This document shows, piece by piece, positions 24,210-32,832 of a stretch of DNA of 45,069 nucleotides; the stretch's first letter is position 1, and every line of letters begins with the position of its first letter. The stretch comes from DASWJQ01 sp036397095 (GTDB lineage: Bacteria > Chloroflexota > Anaerolineae > Anaerolineales > E44-bin32), in assembly GCA_036397095.1 (NCBI GenBank), contig DASWJQ010000011.1:1-45069 (forward strand). The letters are read 5' to 3'. The position numbers and the translations under genes were made by a program. The notes under the pieces were generated by a model that searched no databases, had not been told where the DNA came from, and was given only the letters and a program-made list of their open reading frames with translations.

Positions 24210-25787
24210 TCAACTCAGGCTGGTAACAAACGCCTCCATTGCGAACGGGCGGCGATTGGCGTGTTCGGCATGGCTCCGCCAGTCGAAGCGGGCCCCGGGC
24301 AAGAACACCTGGCGTCTGAGCCACTCACCCGCCGCCTTATTACCGGTCAGCCCGCCAGCCTGCTGGTTAAGGCTCTCTTCGATTTGGGCTGCCAGAATCG
24401 AACCCAGTTCGTAGTTGTGGTAGTAGACGGGCGCCAGCGGGATGTGATACTTGGCCGCCCAATCCGGCGCCGACCGGCCGTCGGGCCGGGTCAGCTGCTG
24501 GTAGCGCTCGACCAGGTCCCACCACAGGTTGTCGAGGTCGGCATCGGGGTCGGCGTACATCGTCCGCTCGAAGTTGGTCATGACCAGCACCCAGCGGGTG
24601 AATATCAGCTTCTCGGCACGCTGCCGCTGCTGGGCGAACTCGGCCACTTGCCTGGCCTCGTCGCTCGACACGCCCATCACTTCCCGCAGCCACTTCTCGT
24701 CGAAGGTGCGTTCGCCCATCAAAATGGCGACGGCTTCGGTGGACAGGGTGTGGGGCGGGTCGCGCAGGACCCACGGAAGCGAGCGGTCAATGAGCTCGTC
24801 GTAGACGGCATGGCCCAATTCGTGGAGCAGGGTCTTGATCCAACGCAGGTTCGGCTCGAGGTTGTTAAGCGTGCGCACGTCGCCCTCACGGTCCAGATCG
24901 AGGCAGAATGCATGTTGATTCTTGCCATCGCGGGCGTACAAATCCGAGCGCTCGAGGATCGACCGGACTTCGAGGCCGAGACCGTCGTAGGTCGCCAGGG
25001 ACAGTTTGACCGGATCCTTGCCCTGATAGACCTGATCCAGATCGAAGTCACTGAGCGACGGGGCGATCTGGAAGAAGCGGTCGCCATAGTGCCACGGCCG
25101 CAGGTCGGCGGTCGCCAGGCCAAAACGCCGGGCCAGATGGTCGTCCATCGACCCCTTGAGCTGGCCGAATGGCTCCCGCGTCAGCTGGTCGAGCTTGTCG
25201 AAGGTGGCCATCAGCCAGGTCTCGTCGATTTCGTCCAGCGTGAGCGACTTGTGGAAATGGTCGCGGAAGCCCTGTTCCTGGGCGGCCCGGTTGCGGGCAC
25301 GGGCCAATTGGCGCACGTCGTCGGCCACCTCGGCCCCGATCTGCTTACTGGCCAGGTAGGCTGCTTGGACTTCGCCGGTGTCGGTCGAGGTCCGCAGCAT
25401 GTTGTCGAGCTGGTTGTCGGTCAGTCGCTGCCCGTCGATCTCGGCGCGGAAGTTGTAGTAGGCGGCGCGAATCGAGGCTTCCAGTTCGGTCAACTCCTGG
25501 ATGGTGGCCTCGTCCTGTTGGGCCTTGGCCGCCGACAGGAAGATCACTTTGAGGGTGCGTTCGATCAGTGCGTCATCGTGGTCCGCCTGCGACAACCGTT
25601 TTGCCTGGTCATGACGCTCGCCATCAGCCCAGAAACGCATCAAGGCGGCCTGGGTTTCCTTTTCCTGCTCGTTGGCCTCGTCGCTGCCGCTGATGGCCGC
25701 TTCCCATACAGCATGGGTGTAGGTCGTGAACAGGGGCCGGACGGCTTCGGTGATCTCATCGACGAATTGGCGGGCCTGGTCGGTCAT
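24210..25787 (-). CDS. Zinc metallopeptidase, M2/M3-type (HELGH)
   Basis: 525 residues, almost all helical. The zinc site is LLHELGHAVYDELI with His322 and His326, and a third ligand Glu in HTLSTEAVAILMGE about 30 residues on. LPWVLRDPP between them resembles the M2 (angiotensin-converting-enzyme-like) arrangement more than oligopeptidase F. YHNYELGSILAAQIEESLN near the end provides the substrate-side Tyr region. There is no signal peptide, so it is probably a cytoplasmic peptidase or oligopeptidase. The ATG follows AGGAG. A TATACT box at 25836-25831 may be its -10, back to back with the acnX promoter. Assignment to M2 rather than M3 is tentative. Confidence 0.85.
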   Translation of the reverse strand: MTDQARQFVDEITEAVRPLFTTYTHAVWEAAISGSDEANEQEKETQAALMRFWADGERHDQAKRLSQADHDDALIERTLKVIFLSAAKAQQDEATIQELTELEASIRAAYYNFRAEIDGQRLTDNQLDNMLRTSTDTGEVQAAYLASKQIGAEVADDVRQLARARNRAAQEQGFRDHFHKSLTLDEIDETWLMATFDKLDQLTREPFGQLKGSMDDHLARRFGLATADLRPWHYGDRFFQIAPSLSDFDLDQVYQGKDPVKLSLATYDGLGLEVRSILERSDLYARDGKNQHAFCLDLDREGDVRTLNNLEPNLRWIKTLLHELGHAVYDELIDRSLPWVLRDPPHTLSTEAVAILMGERTFDEKWLREVMGVSSDEARQVAEFAQQRQRAEKLIFTRWVLVMTNFERTMYADPDADLDNLWWDLVERYQQLTRPDGRSAPDWAAKYHIPLAPVYYHNYELGSILAAQIEESLNQQAGGLTGNKAAGEWLRRQVFLPGARFDWRSHAEHANRRPFAMEAFVTSLS

Positions 25788-25830
25788 CGAGATGGGCTCC
25801 TAAGGGGTGTGGCCAGCGGCTGGCCGCCGG

Positions 25831-25836
25831 AGTATA
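25831..25836 (-). promoter_or_regulatory. -10 box of the metallopeptidase gene
   Basis: TGATATACT on the minus strand; the predicted start near 25824 gives a leader of about 37 bases with an AGGAG ribosome site. No clear -35. Confidence 0.45.
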
Positions 25837-25899
25837 TCACCGCCAAACCAGGGGCCGGCCAGCTGTGGATCGGCCGGGAGAACGGCCGGAGCCAGCCTG

Positions 25900-25905
25900 T
25901 AGAAT
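25900..25905 (+). promoter_or_regulatory. -10 box giving a leaderless aconitase X transcript
   Basis: TAGAAT ends exactly 7 bases before the ATG at 25913, the same spacing as at rsmI and rnd. The other in-frame ATG at 25904 lies inside the box. Confidence 0.6.
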
Positions 25906-25912
25906 GAAGCCC

Positions 25913-27190
25913 ATGTTGAAAGCCGACGGGCTGTCATTGAGCGTAGCCGACGAGCGCATGCTGGCCGGCGATGAAGGACCGGCGCCGGCACTGGCGCTGG
26001 CGATCATCTGCCGGATGGCTGTGGTGCTCGGTGCCGAGCGTTTGTTGCCTATCGAGTCGGCCCACCTCGACAGCTCACTCTATCTTGGACCGGCTACACT
26101 GGCATTCGCCGAGCGCCTGGCCGGCATGGGCGCCAAAGTCAGCGTTCCTACCACGCTCAATGTCAGCGGAGTGGATGAGGCTGGCTGGCAAGCGTGGCCG
26201 GTGCCGGCCGAGTGGGCGGCTGGCGCCCGGCGCCAGATGCAGGCATACCAGCAGATGGGGGCCAAACCAACCTGGACGTGTGCCCCGTACCAGGCCGGGC
26301 CTAGGCCGGCTTTCGGCCAGCAAATCGCCTGGGGCGAGTCAAGCGCCATCGTGTTCGCCAATTCAGTCCTGGGCGCTCGCACCGCGCGCTATCCCGATTT
26401 CCTGGACATATGCGCCGCCATCACCGGCCGGGTGCCGGCTGCCGGGCTGCACCTGGAGGCCAATCGCCGGGGCCAGATCCTGGTGGACGCCAGCGCCGTT
26501 AGCAGCCGGCTTCAGGCGCTGGATGGGTTCTACCCGGTCTTCGGGCACTGGTTGGGACAGCAAATCGGCGACCGGGTGGCGGTCATCGATGGGCTGGCGG
26601 GCCAGCCCGAAGAGGATGACTTCAAGGCGTTTGGCGCCGCCGCCGCTTCCTCGGGCAGCGTGGGTTTGTTCCATTGGGTGGGTGTCACGCCCGAAGCGCC
26701 GACCCGGCAGGCTGCCTTCGCCGGCGCCAAGCCCGAGCGCACGCTGGAGGTCTCGGACCAGGACCTGGCCGGCGCCTACCACCAGCTGACAACCTCGGCC
26801 GATGATCGGCTCGACATGGTCGTGCTGGGCAGCCCGCATTTCTCATTGGCCGAGTTCCAGCGGCTGGCGCCGCTGCTGGCCGGCCAGCAGAAACATCCGT
26901 CGGTTCGCTTCCTGATCACGACCAGCCGGGCGGTCGCCGCGCTGGCGGAGCGGGCCGGCCTATTGCAAGCGGTGCGCGGCTTCGGTGCTGACCTGACGGT
27001 CGACACCTGTATCCTGACGACGCCGATGCTGCCACCTGAGATCCGGCGTTTGATGACTAATTCGGCCAAATATGCTTACTACGCGCCCGGCCTGCTCAAT
27101 ACCCAGGTGGTGTTCGGCGGGATGGAAGATTGCGTCCGGTCGGCGGTTGCCGGGCGGGTCGAGCGGCGGGCGGCGGCATGGGCAGGCTGA
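25913..27190 (+). CDS. Aconitase X catalytic (large) subunit
   Basis: 425 residues from the ATG at 25913. Family marks of AcnX (former DUF521) are clear: the TWTCAPYQ cysteine segment, GESSAIVFANSVLGARTARY, HLEANRRGQ, TCILTTPMLPPEIRRLMTNS, and SAKYAYYAPGLLNTQVVFGG followed by MEDCVRSA. Cysteines in these three places match the iron-sulfur ligands of the family. Known members are cis-3-hydroxyproline dehydratase in bacteria and phosphomevalonate dehydratase of the archaeal-type mevalonate route; which applies here is not decided by sequence reading. The small subunit overlaps its end by 13 bases. First gene of an eight-gene run. Confidence 0.88.
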   Translation: MLKADGLSLSVADERMLAGDEGPAPALALAIICRMAVVLGAERLLPIESAHLDSSLYLGPATLAFAERLAGMGAKVSVPTTLNVSGVDEAGWQAWPVPAEWAAGARRQMQAYQQMGAKPTWTCAPYQAGPRPAFGQQIAWGESSAIVFANSVLGARTARYPDFLDICAAITGRVPAAGLHLEANRRGQILVDASAVSSRLQALDGFYPVFGHWLGQQIGDRVAVIDGLAGQPEEDDFKAFGAAAASSGSVGLFHWVGVTPEAPTRQAAFAGAKPERTLEVSDQDLAGAYHQLTTSADDRLDMVVLGSPHFSLAEFQRLAPLLAGQQKHPSVRFLITTSRAVAALAERAGLLQAVRGFGADLTVDTCILTTPMLPPEIRRLMTNSAKYAYYAPGLLNTQVVFGGMEDCVRSAVAGRVERRAAAWAG

Positions 27191-27606
27191 TGCGAGGCAC
27201 CATGCTGGTGCCGGGTGCCGCCCAAGGCGAATTGCTGGTGACGGTTGAGCCGCTCTCCTTCTGGGGAGGCTACGACCCGGCCAGCGGGCAGGTGATCGAC
27301 CGGCGGCACCCGCTGGCGGGTGTGAACGCTGCCGGCAAGGTCCTGGCCGTTCCGGCCAGCAAAGGCTCGAGCACGACAACGGCGGTCTTGGTCGAGGCGC
27401 TGCAAGCGGGCACGGCGCCGGCCGGTTTGATCACCCGGCAAGCCGACATGTTCCTGGCACTAGGGGCCATCGTAGCCGACGAAGTTTTCGGCCAGGCAAT
27501 CCCGGTGCTGCAGTTGGCGCCGGACGACTTCGACCGGTTGCCGAAAGAGGGCTGGGCTGTCATTGCTCCGGATGGGACGCTGACGCTTGAGGAGCGTGCC
27601 GCATGA
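27178..27606 (+). CDS. Aconitase X swivel (small) subunit, DUF126
   Basis: About 142 residues from the ATG at 27178; another ATG at 27190 is equally possible. It is the mobile domain that closes over the AcnX active site. Motifs: GTMLVPGAAQGELLV, SFWGGYDPASGQVIDRRHPL, GKVLAVPASKGSSTTTAVLV with the catalytic-serine loop, and LALGAIVADEVFGQAIPVLQ. Separate large and small subunits, rather than a fused chain, place it with the two-component AcnX group. Its stop overlaps the coaBC start (ATGA). Confidence 0.88.
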   Translation: MGRLMRGTMLVPGAAQGELLVTVEPLSFWGGYDPASGQVIDRRHPLAGVNAAGKVLAVPASKGSSTTTAVLVEALQAGTAPAGLITRQADMFLALGAIVADEVFGQAIPVLQLAPDDFDRLPKEGWAVIAPDGTLTLEERAA

Positions 27607-28862
27607 GGGAAACCGAAACGAGACTTGCCCCGATTCCGATCCTGCGCGGTCGCCGAATTCTGCTGGGTGTGACCGGCTCGATTGCCGCCTACAAGGCGGC
27701 TGATCTGGCGTCCAAGCTGACTCAGGCCGGGGCCCAGGTCGACGTTATGCTCAGCAGGGCCGCCGAGCAGTTCGTCAGTCCGCTGACATTCCGTTCGGTC
27801 ACTGGCGGCCTGGTTCATGGCGAAGACGACCTGTGGGGCGAGCAAGGTCACGTCTTGCACGTCGAGCTGGCCCAGCGGGCTGACTTGTTGCTGATTGCCC
27901 CGGCTACAGCCAACACCCTGGCCAAGCTGGCGCATGGGCTGGCCGATGGCCTCATCCCGCTGGCGGCGTTGGCGGTGCAGTGCCCGCTGCTGGTGGCGCC
28001 GGCGATGGATGCCGGCATGTACCAGCATCCGGCCGTGCAGGCCAATGTCGAGCTGCTGCGCCAGCGCGGCGTCCGTTTCGCCGGCCCCGACCTGGGCCGG
28101 ATGGCCTCGGGGCTGCAGGGGCTGGGCCGGCTGGTCGAACCCGAGCATTTGATCGGCCACATCCGGCTGGCGCTGGGGGCAGAGGGCCCACTTCGAGGGC
28201 GGAAGGTGGTGGTGACCGCCGGCGGAACCCAGGAGGCGGTCGATGCCGTGCGGGTCCTGACCAATCGCTCGAGTGGCAAGCAAGGCTATGCCCTGGCCCA
28301 GGCCGCCCTCGACCGGGGCGCCGACGTCCTCCTGATCAGCGCACCGGCCACGCTGCCTGTCCCGGTCGGCGCCCAGCTGGTGCACGTGACCAGCGCCGAC
28401 GAGATGCAAGCGGCGGTGATGGAGGCCGTTGCCGGGGCCGATGCGCTATTGATGGCAGCCGCCGTGGCCGACTTTCGGCCGGCAAGACCGTCCGAAGCAA
28501 AACTCAAGAAAGCAGATGGAGTGCCTGAGATTGAGCTGGAAGCCACGATCGATATCCTCAAGGCAGTCGCTGAGCAGCGCCAGAAGAAGGGCGGGCTAGC
28601 CGTGCTGGTCGGCTTTGCCGCCGAGAGCGAGGCGCTCGAGGCCAACGCCAGCCGCAAGTTGACGGAGAAGGGTCTCGACTTGATTGTGGCCAATGACATT
28701 ACCGCTGACCGGGCTGGTTTCGAAGCCGATACCAACCTCGTCACCCTCATCGAGGCCGATGGCAGCCTGCAGCAACTGCCGCTGATGAGCAAGGTCGAAG
28801 TAGCCGAACGCGTGCTCGAGCGGGTCGAAGACCTGCTCGGCGTGACCCGGTCGGGTGGCTGA
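27603..28862 (+). CDS. coaBC: Bifunctional phosphopantothenoylcysteine decarboxylase/phosphopantothenate--cysteine ligase, CoaC residues altered
   Basis: 419 residues. The CoaB half (about 195-419) would join 4'-phosphopantothenate and cysteine; the CoaC half would decarboxylate the product with FMN. CoaC: RRILLGVTGSIAAYKAADLA, His86 in HVELAQRADLLLIAPATANT. The usual PxMNxxMW motif reads PAMDAGMY (Asp136 for Asn), and the lid cysteine position reads MASGLQGLGRL (Ser169 for Cys). The spacings 86-136-169 equal those of E. coli His75, Asn125 and Cys158. CoaB: VVVTAGGTQEAVDAVR, Asn221 in TNRSSGKQGY and Lys300 in KLKKADG are kept. CoaB activity looks sound; CoaC chemistry may differ. ATGA overlap with the AcnX small subunit. 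Confidence 0.9.
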   Translation: MRETETRLAPIPILRGRRILLGVTGSIAAYKAADLASKLTQAGAQVDVMLSRAAEQFVSPLTFRSVTGGLVHGEDDLWGEQGHVLHVELAQRADLLLIAPATANTLAKLAHGLADGLIPLAALAVQCPLLVAPAMDAGMYQHPAVQANVELLRQRGVRFAGPDLGRMASGLQGLGRLVEPEHLIGHIRLALGAEGPLRGRKVVVTAGGTQEAVDAVRVLTNRSSGKQGYALAQAALDRGADVLLISAPATLPVPVGAQLVHVTSADEMQAAVMEAVAGADALLMAAAVADFRPARPSEAKLKKADGVPEIELEATIDILKAVAEQRQKKGGLAVLVGFAAESEALEANASRKLTEKGLDLIVANDITADRAGFEADTNLVTLIEADGSLQQLPLMSKVEVAERVLERVEDLLGVTRSGG

Positions 28863-28867
28863 CCGGC

Positions 28868-29680
28868 ATGGCGCAGAGCGGGCGTCTGCTGCTCGGCACC
28901 CAGGGCTTTTCGTTTGACGATTGGGTGGGTCCGTTCTACCCGGTCGGGACGGATAAGAAACGGTACTTGGAAGAGTACGCCCGGCACTTCCCCACGGTGG
29001 AGATCGATGCGACCTTCTACGCCACTCCCCGCGAGTCGGTCGTGGCGGGCTGGCGCCAGCGGACGCCGGAGGGGTTCATCTTCTCGGCCAAGTTCCCCCG
29101 CCTGGTGACCCATGACAAGAAGCTCGACCAGGCACTCGGGGACGCCGAGTTCTTCGTCAACACGATGCAGCAGTTGGGCGACAAGCTGGGTGTCCTGACG
29201 CTGCAGTTTGGCTACGACTTCACACCGGATTACGCCGATGCGTTGGAGGCATTCCTGGGCCAACTGCCGGCCGGCCCGCGCTACGCGGTTGAGGTGCGCA
29301 ATCGGGCCTGGCTGAAGAGCGACCTGGGCGAAATCTTGTCGCAGCATGGGGTCGCGTTGGTGCTGCAGGACCTGCACTACATGCCCAGGCTCGACTGGAC
29401 GACGGCCGACTTCACCGTGATCCGTTGGCTTGGCCGGCGCAAGGATGTCGAAGTGTTCGATCGGATTCAGATCGACCGGACTGAAGAGTTGGAGATGTGG
29501 TCCAACAGGGTACAGGCATTCATCGAAGAGGGATTGGACATCTACGGCTACTTCAACAATCACTTCGCCGGTCACAGTCCGGCCAGCGCCCGCCAGTTCG
29601 CCGAGATGCTCGGTCACGAGTTGGGGCCGGCCGGCGGTGGGGCGCCTGGTGGGCAGATGGCGCTGGACCTGGACGAGTAG
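28868..29680 (+). CDS. DUF72 domain protein (YecE-like)
   Basis: 270 residues of the DUF72 family, a TIM-barrel-like fold of unknown reaction found widely in bacteria and archaea. Typical stretches are LLLGTQGFSFDDWVGPFYP, EIDATFYATPRESVVAGW, GFIFSAKFPRLVTHDKKL, LGVLTLQFGYDF, YAVEVRNRAWL and YGYFNNHFAGHSPASARQF, which carries the conserved Asn and His near the C terminus. The gene starts 5 bases after coaBC. Some members have been linked to nucleic-acid processing by neighbourhood only; nothing here settles function. Confidence 0.92.
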   Translation: MAQSGRLLLGTQGFSFDDWVGPFYPVGTDKKRYLEEYARHFPTVEIDATFYATPRESVVAGWRQRTPEGFIFSAKFPRLVTHDKKLDQALGDAEFFVNTMQQLGDKLGVLTLQFGYDFTPDYADALEAFLGQLPAGPRYAVEVRNRAWLKSDLGEILSQHGVALVLQDLHYMPRLDWTTADFTVIRWLGRRKDVEVFDRIQIDRTEELEMWSNRVQAFIEEGLDIYGYFNNHFAGHSPASARQFAEMLGHELGPAGGGAPGGQMALDLDE

Positions 29681-29683
29681 CCG

Positions 29684-30832
29684 ATGCGACGCCGCTGGCA
29701 GGCCGTTCTCATTCACTTTGCCTGGCCCGTCGCCCTGGGATTGCTGTTGGCCGCGTGCGGGCCGCTGCCTTGGCAGCGGGCGACCGAAGGCGGCGCGCGA
29801 AGCCGGCAGGCGGTTGAGGCCGCCGACAAGACGGACGAAGCGGTCAGCCCACAGCCGGCGCCAACGGCTGCCGATCTGGCGCCGACGGACTCCCTGGTGC
29901 TCAATCCGCTGACGGGGCTTCCGCCGGCCGATCCGGCCAATCTCCAACGGCGGCCGCTGGCGATCAAGATTTCCAACTTCCCAGTACAGGGCCGGCCGCA
30001 CTCGGGCCTGATGGAGGCCGACCATGTTTACGAGTACTTCATCGGGGCCGGCATGACCCGGTTCCTGGCGATCTACCTGGGCCAGGACAGCCCGGAGGTC
30101 GGGCCGATCCGGTCGGGGCGCTTGATCGATGGCCAGCTTGTCAGCCTGTACCAGGGCGCGCTGGGCATGAAAGGGGCTGACCCCTTCGTCGGTAGTGTGC
30201 TCGACGAGCGGCTGCCCGAGCTGGTGTTCAACGCCGCGCCGGCCTTGTGCCCGGCGCTCTGCCCCTACACGACCGCCTACACGTATGGGACTTTCGGCAG
30301 CACGGCTGACTTCTCGGCGCTGCTGGCGTCGCGTGATCTCAACCAGCCGGCCACGTTGGAAGGACTCGTATTCGATCCGGCAGGACCCAGCGGTGGCCAG
30401 CCGGCCGACAGCCTGTGGCTGGTCTACAACTACTTGAACCAGGTCGGCTGGGATTTTGACGGTCCGAGCGGCCGCTACCTGCGCTCGCAAGACAACGCCG
30501 ATGCGATCCTGGCGCCGTTGGTGGACAAGAACACGGGCGAGCGGGTCGCCTTCGACAACGTTGTCATGCTGTTTGCCGAGCACCAGTACCTATCGCCGAC
30601 GCTTATTGAAGTCGACCTGTGGGACAGCAATGGCCGGGCCCTGCTGTTCCGTGACGGCCAGATGCACGATATCGACTGGGTTGTGACCGGCCCGGACCAA
30701 CTGCTGCAGCTGCGCACCGAAAGCGGGCAGCCGGCACCGCTTAAGCCGGGAACGACCTGGTTCCAGATCGTCTCAATGGAGAGCGAGTGGGAGCAGACCG
30801 GCCCGGCCAGCTGGCATATCCAGTTTCATTGA
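29684..30832 (+). CDS. DUF3048 lipoprotein (YerB-like)
   Basis: 382 residues. The signal peptide ends with lipobox LLAAC, Cys25 being lipidated. After a variable linker the DUF3048 hallmark NPLTGLPPADP appears, then RPLAIKISNFPVQGRPHSGL, ADHVYEYFIGAGMTRFLAIY, VGPIRSGRLIDGQLVSLY and, in the second half, NAAPALCPALCPYTT and LKPGTTWFQIVSM. The protein should sit on the outer face of the membrane. Biochemical role unknown; family members are common in Chloroflexota and Bacillota. It starts 3 bases after DUF72. Confidence 0.92.
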   Translation: MRRRWQAVLIHFAWPVALGLLLAACGPLPWQRATEGGARSRQAVEAADKTDEAVSPQPAPTAADLAPTDSLVLNPLTGLPPADPANLQRRPLAIKISNFPVQGRPHSGLMEADHVYEYFIGAGMTRFLAIYLGQDSPEVGPIRSGRLIDGQLVSLYQGALGMKGADPFVGSVLDERLPELVFNAAPALCPALCPYTTAYTYGTFGSTADFSALLASRDLNQPATLEGLVFDPAGPSGGQPADSLWLVYNYLNQVGWDFDGPSGRYLRSQDNADAILAPLVDKNTGERVAFDNVVMLFAEHQYLSPTLIEVDLWDSNGRALLFRDGQMHDIDWVVTGPDQLLQLRTESGQPAPLKPGTTWFQIVSMESEWEQTGPASWHIQFH

Positions 30833-30884
30833 GCGGTCCCAAGGAGACGCCACAGATGTTCAAGACAACCTTACGAGGTGCACG

Positions 30885-31379
30885 ATGGAACTGACAACCA
30901 TCACGATCGACAAGCCCGAAGAGGTCAATATCATCCTGGGCCAATCGCATTTCATCAAAACCGTCGAAGACCTGCACGAAGCTCTGGTCAACAGCGTACC
31001 CGGTATCGAGTTTGGCCTGGCCTTCTGCGAAGCCTCCGGCCCGGCGTTGGTCCGGACCTCCGGCACGCGGCAGGACCTAGTCGAACTGGCTGGCCAAACC
31101 GCACTCAAGCTGGCGACCGGTCACGTGTTTGTCATCCTGTTGGGCAACGCCTTCCCACTGAATGTTCTCAATGCCGTCAAGGCGGTCCCGGAGGTCTGCC
31201 GCATTTTCTGCGCGACGGCCAACCCGCTGCAGGTAGTGGTGGCCGAAACCGATCAGGGCCGCGGCGTGTTGGGCGTTATTGATGGGGTGGCCAGCAAGGG
31301 TATTGAGGGCGAAACAGAGAACGCTGAACGGGTGGCGCTGTTGCGGCGATTTGGTTACAAATTGGGCGCAAGCGACTGA
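30885..31379 (+). CDS. DUF355 protein (adenosine-specific kinase family)
   Basis: 164 residues, the usual length. Motifs of the DUF355/Ado-specific kinase family: MELTTITIDKPEEVNIILGQ, SHFIKTVEDLHEALVNSVPG, EFGLAFCEASGPALVRTSG, GHVFVILLGNAFPLNVLNAV, EVCRIFCATANPLQVVVAET and GVLGVIDGVASKGIE. Members from archaea are annotated as using adenosine as the phosphate acceptor; evidence for that activity is thin. The ATG is preceded by CGAGGTGCACG and lies 52 bases after the lipoprotein gene. The P1 peptidase starts on the very next base after its stop. Confidence 0.9.
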   Translation: MELTTITIDKPEEVNIILGQSHFIKTVEDLHEALVNSVPGIEFGLAFCEASGPALVRTSGTRQDLVELAGQTALKLATGHVFVILLGNAFPLNVLNAVKAVPEVCRIFCATANPLQVVVAETDQGRGVLGVIDGVASKGIEGETENAERVALLRRFGYKLGASD

Positions 31380-32372
31380 ATGGTGACCAACAGCATCGTC
31401 GATGTCCCGGGCTTTCTTGTCGGCCAGGTAGACGATCCCAAGGGGATGACCGGCTGCTCGGTTCTGCTGGCGCCGCCGGGGACCGCCGGCGGTCTGGATC
31501 AGCGCGGGGGGGCCGCCGGCAGCCGCCAGTTGGATCCGTTGGGGCCGCTGCATATAGTCGAGGAAGTGCATGCCGTGCTGCTGGCGGGCGGCTCGGCCTT
31601 CGGCCTGGAGGCGGCTACCGGTGTTGCCCGTTGGCTCGAGGAGCATGACATTGGGTTTGATGTTGGGGTGGCGCGCGTGCCGATCGTGCCGACTGCCATC
31701 TTGTTTGACCTGGGTTTGGGGGAAGGGCGGGTGCGGCCGGATGCGGCCATGGGCTATGCCTCCTGCCGGGCGGCCAGTGACAAGGCGCCCCGGCAGGGCA
31801 ATGCCGGCGCTGGCATGGGCGCCACCGCCGGCAAATTGCTTGGCCCGCAGTGGGGTATGAAGTCCGGCATCGGCTCGGTCAGCCGGGACCTGGGCAATGG
31901 ACTGGTGGTCGGTGCGCTGGTGGCCGCCAACCCGCTGGGCAATGTGGTCGACCCGGCCAGCGGGGCCGTGTTGGCCGGCGTCCGCGACCCTGCTGGTCAA
32001 GGTTTCGCCGATCTGGGTCAAGTGCTGCGCCAGCGGCTGGAGGCCGGTGTGCCGCGATTCGGCCCGGCCGAAAACACAGTCATTGGTGTCGTGGCAACCA
32101 ACGGTACGCTGACCAAGCGCGATTGCAGTCGGGTCGCCCAAATGGCGCAGGATGGCGTGGCCCGCGCCGTGCGGCCGGCGCATACCATGTTCGACGGCGA
32201 TACGCTATTTGTGTTGGCTTCGGGCGAACGGCCGGTTGATCCAACGGTGATCGGGGCCGTGGCCGCCGACCTGGTGGCCGAGGCGATCGTGCGCGCCGTT
32301 AAGCACGCCACGGGGGCCGCAGGTTTTCCGGCCTGGCGCGATCTGGCGCCGGCCGCCAGGATGGAGGCGTAA
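31380..32372 (+). CDS. P1/S58 family peptidase (DmpA/NylC-like Ntn hydrolase)
   Basis: 330 residues. This family self-cleaves before a Thr or Ser that becomes the nucleophile. Here the site is in GPAENTVIGVVATNGTLTK, predicted cleavage between Asn232 and Thr233. Other marks are VPGFLVGQVDDPKGMTGCSV, VEEVHAVLLAGGSAFGLEAA, VPIVPTAILFDL, GNAGAGMGATAGK, RPAHTMFDGDTLFVLASG. Members hydrolyse N-terminal amino acids, beta-peptides or nylon oligomers; the natural substrate is unknown. The ATG begins directly after the DUF355 stop. It is cytoplasmic, with no signal peptide. Confidence 0.92.
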   Translation: MVTNSIVDVPGFLVGQVDDPKGMTGCSVLLAPPGTAGGLDQRGGAAGSRQLDPLGPLHIVEEVHAVLLAGGSAFGLEAATGVARWLEEHDIGFDVGVARVPIVPTAILFDLGLGEGRVRPDAAMGYASCRAASDKAPRQGNAGAGMGATAGKLLGPQWGMKSGIGSVSRDLGNGLVVGALVAANPLGNVVDPASGAVLAGVRDPAGQGFADLGQVLRQRLEAGVPRFGPAENTVIGVVATNGTLTKRDCSRVAQMAQDGVARAVRPAHTMFDGDTLFVLASGERPVDPTVIGAVAADLVAEAIVRAVKHATGAAGFPAWRDLAPAARMEA

Positions 32373-32373
32373 C

Positions 32374-32820
32374 ATGTTTCGCAGGCGCGAGGAAGAGGCC
32401 AGCAGCCGTCCGGAGGCCCCCAGCCGGGTTGATTCGGTGCTTGGCGCCGGTCTGGCCTGGAAGGGGGAGTTGAGTGGCAGCGGCGGCGTGCGTATCGATG
32501 GCGCCTTCGACGGCAACATCGAAGTCCATGGCTTGGTTGTGATCGGGGCCGACGGCCGGGTTTCGTGCAAGCAAATCAAGGCGGTGACCGTGGTGGTCTC
32601 CGGCTCGGTCAAGGGGGACATAACGGCCGAGCGGGTCGAGATCCAGGCGACCGGCCGGGTGTGGGGTGATGTGGTGACGACGTCCTTTTCGACCGAGGAG
32701 GGCGCCTTCATGCGCGGCCAGATCACCATGGAGGACCAACTCGATCTGGGCCTGGCGCCGCCGGTCGAGATCGAGCCGGTGCTCGAAGAGGAAGGCGGCA
32801 GCGAAACCGAGGCTGGTTAG
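32374..32820 (+). CDS. Bactofilin (polymer-forming cytoskeletal protein)
   Basis: 148 residues with a DUF583 right-handed beta-helix from about 28 to 105: LAWKGELSGSGGVRIDGAFD, NIEVHGLVVIGADGRVSCKQ, VVVSGSVKGDITAERVEIQA and TGRVWGDVVTTSF, i.e. about six-residue rungs rich in Gly and Val. Flanking tails are disordered (EEEASSRPEAPS at the start, EEEGGSETEAG at the end). Bactofilins polymerise without nucleotide and scaffold envelope or DNA-related machinery. It lies one base after the peptidase stop and closes the acnX run. Confidence 0.93.
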   Translation: MFRRREEEASSRPEAPSRVDSVLGAGLAWKGELSGSGGVRIDGAFDGNIEVHGLVVIGADGRVSCKQIKAVTVVVSGSVKGDITAERVEIQATGRVWGDVVTTSFSTEEGAFMRGQITMEDQLDLGLAPPVEIEPVLEEEGGSETEAG

Positions 32821-32832
32821 CGACGAAACCGG

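Noticed and set aside
24168..25907. Open frame antisense to the HELGH peptidase
   Set aside because: The zinc motif and ribosome site belong to the minus-strand gene; the plus-strand frame is a shadow.
28286..30583. 765-codon open frame antisense to coaBC, DUF72 and DUF3048 genes
   Set aside because: It crosses three well-supported genes on the other strand and has no recognisable motif or ribosome site; a GC-driven shadow.
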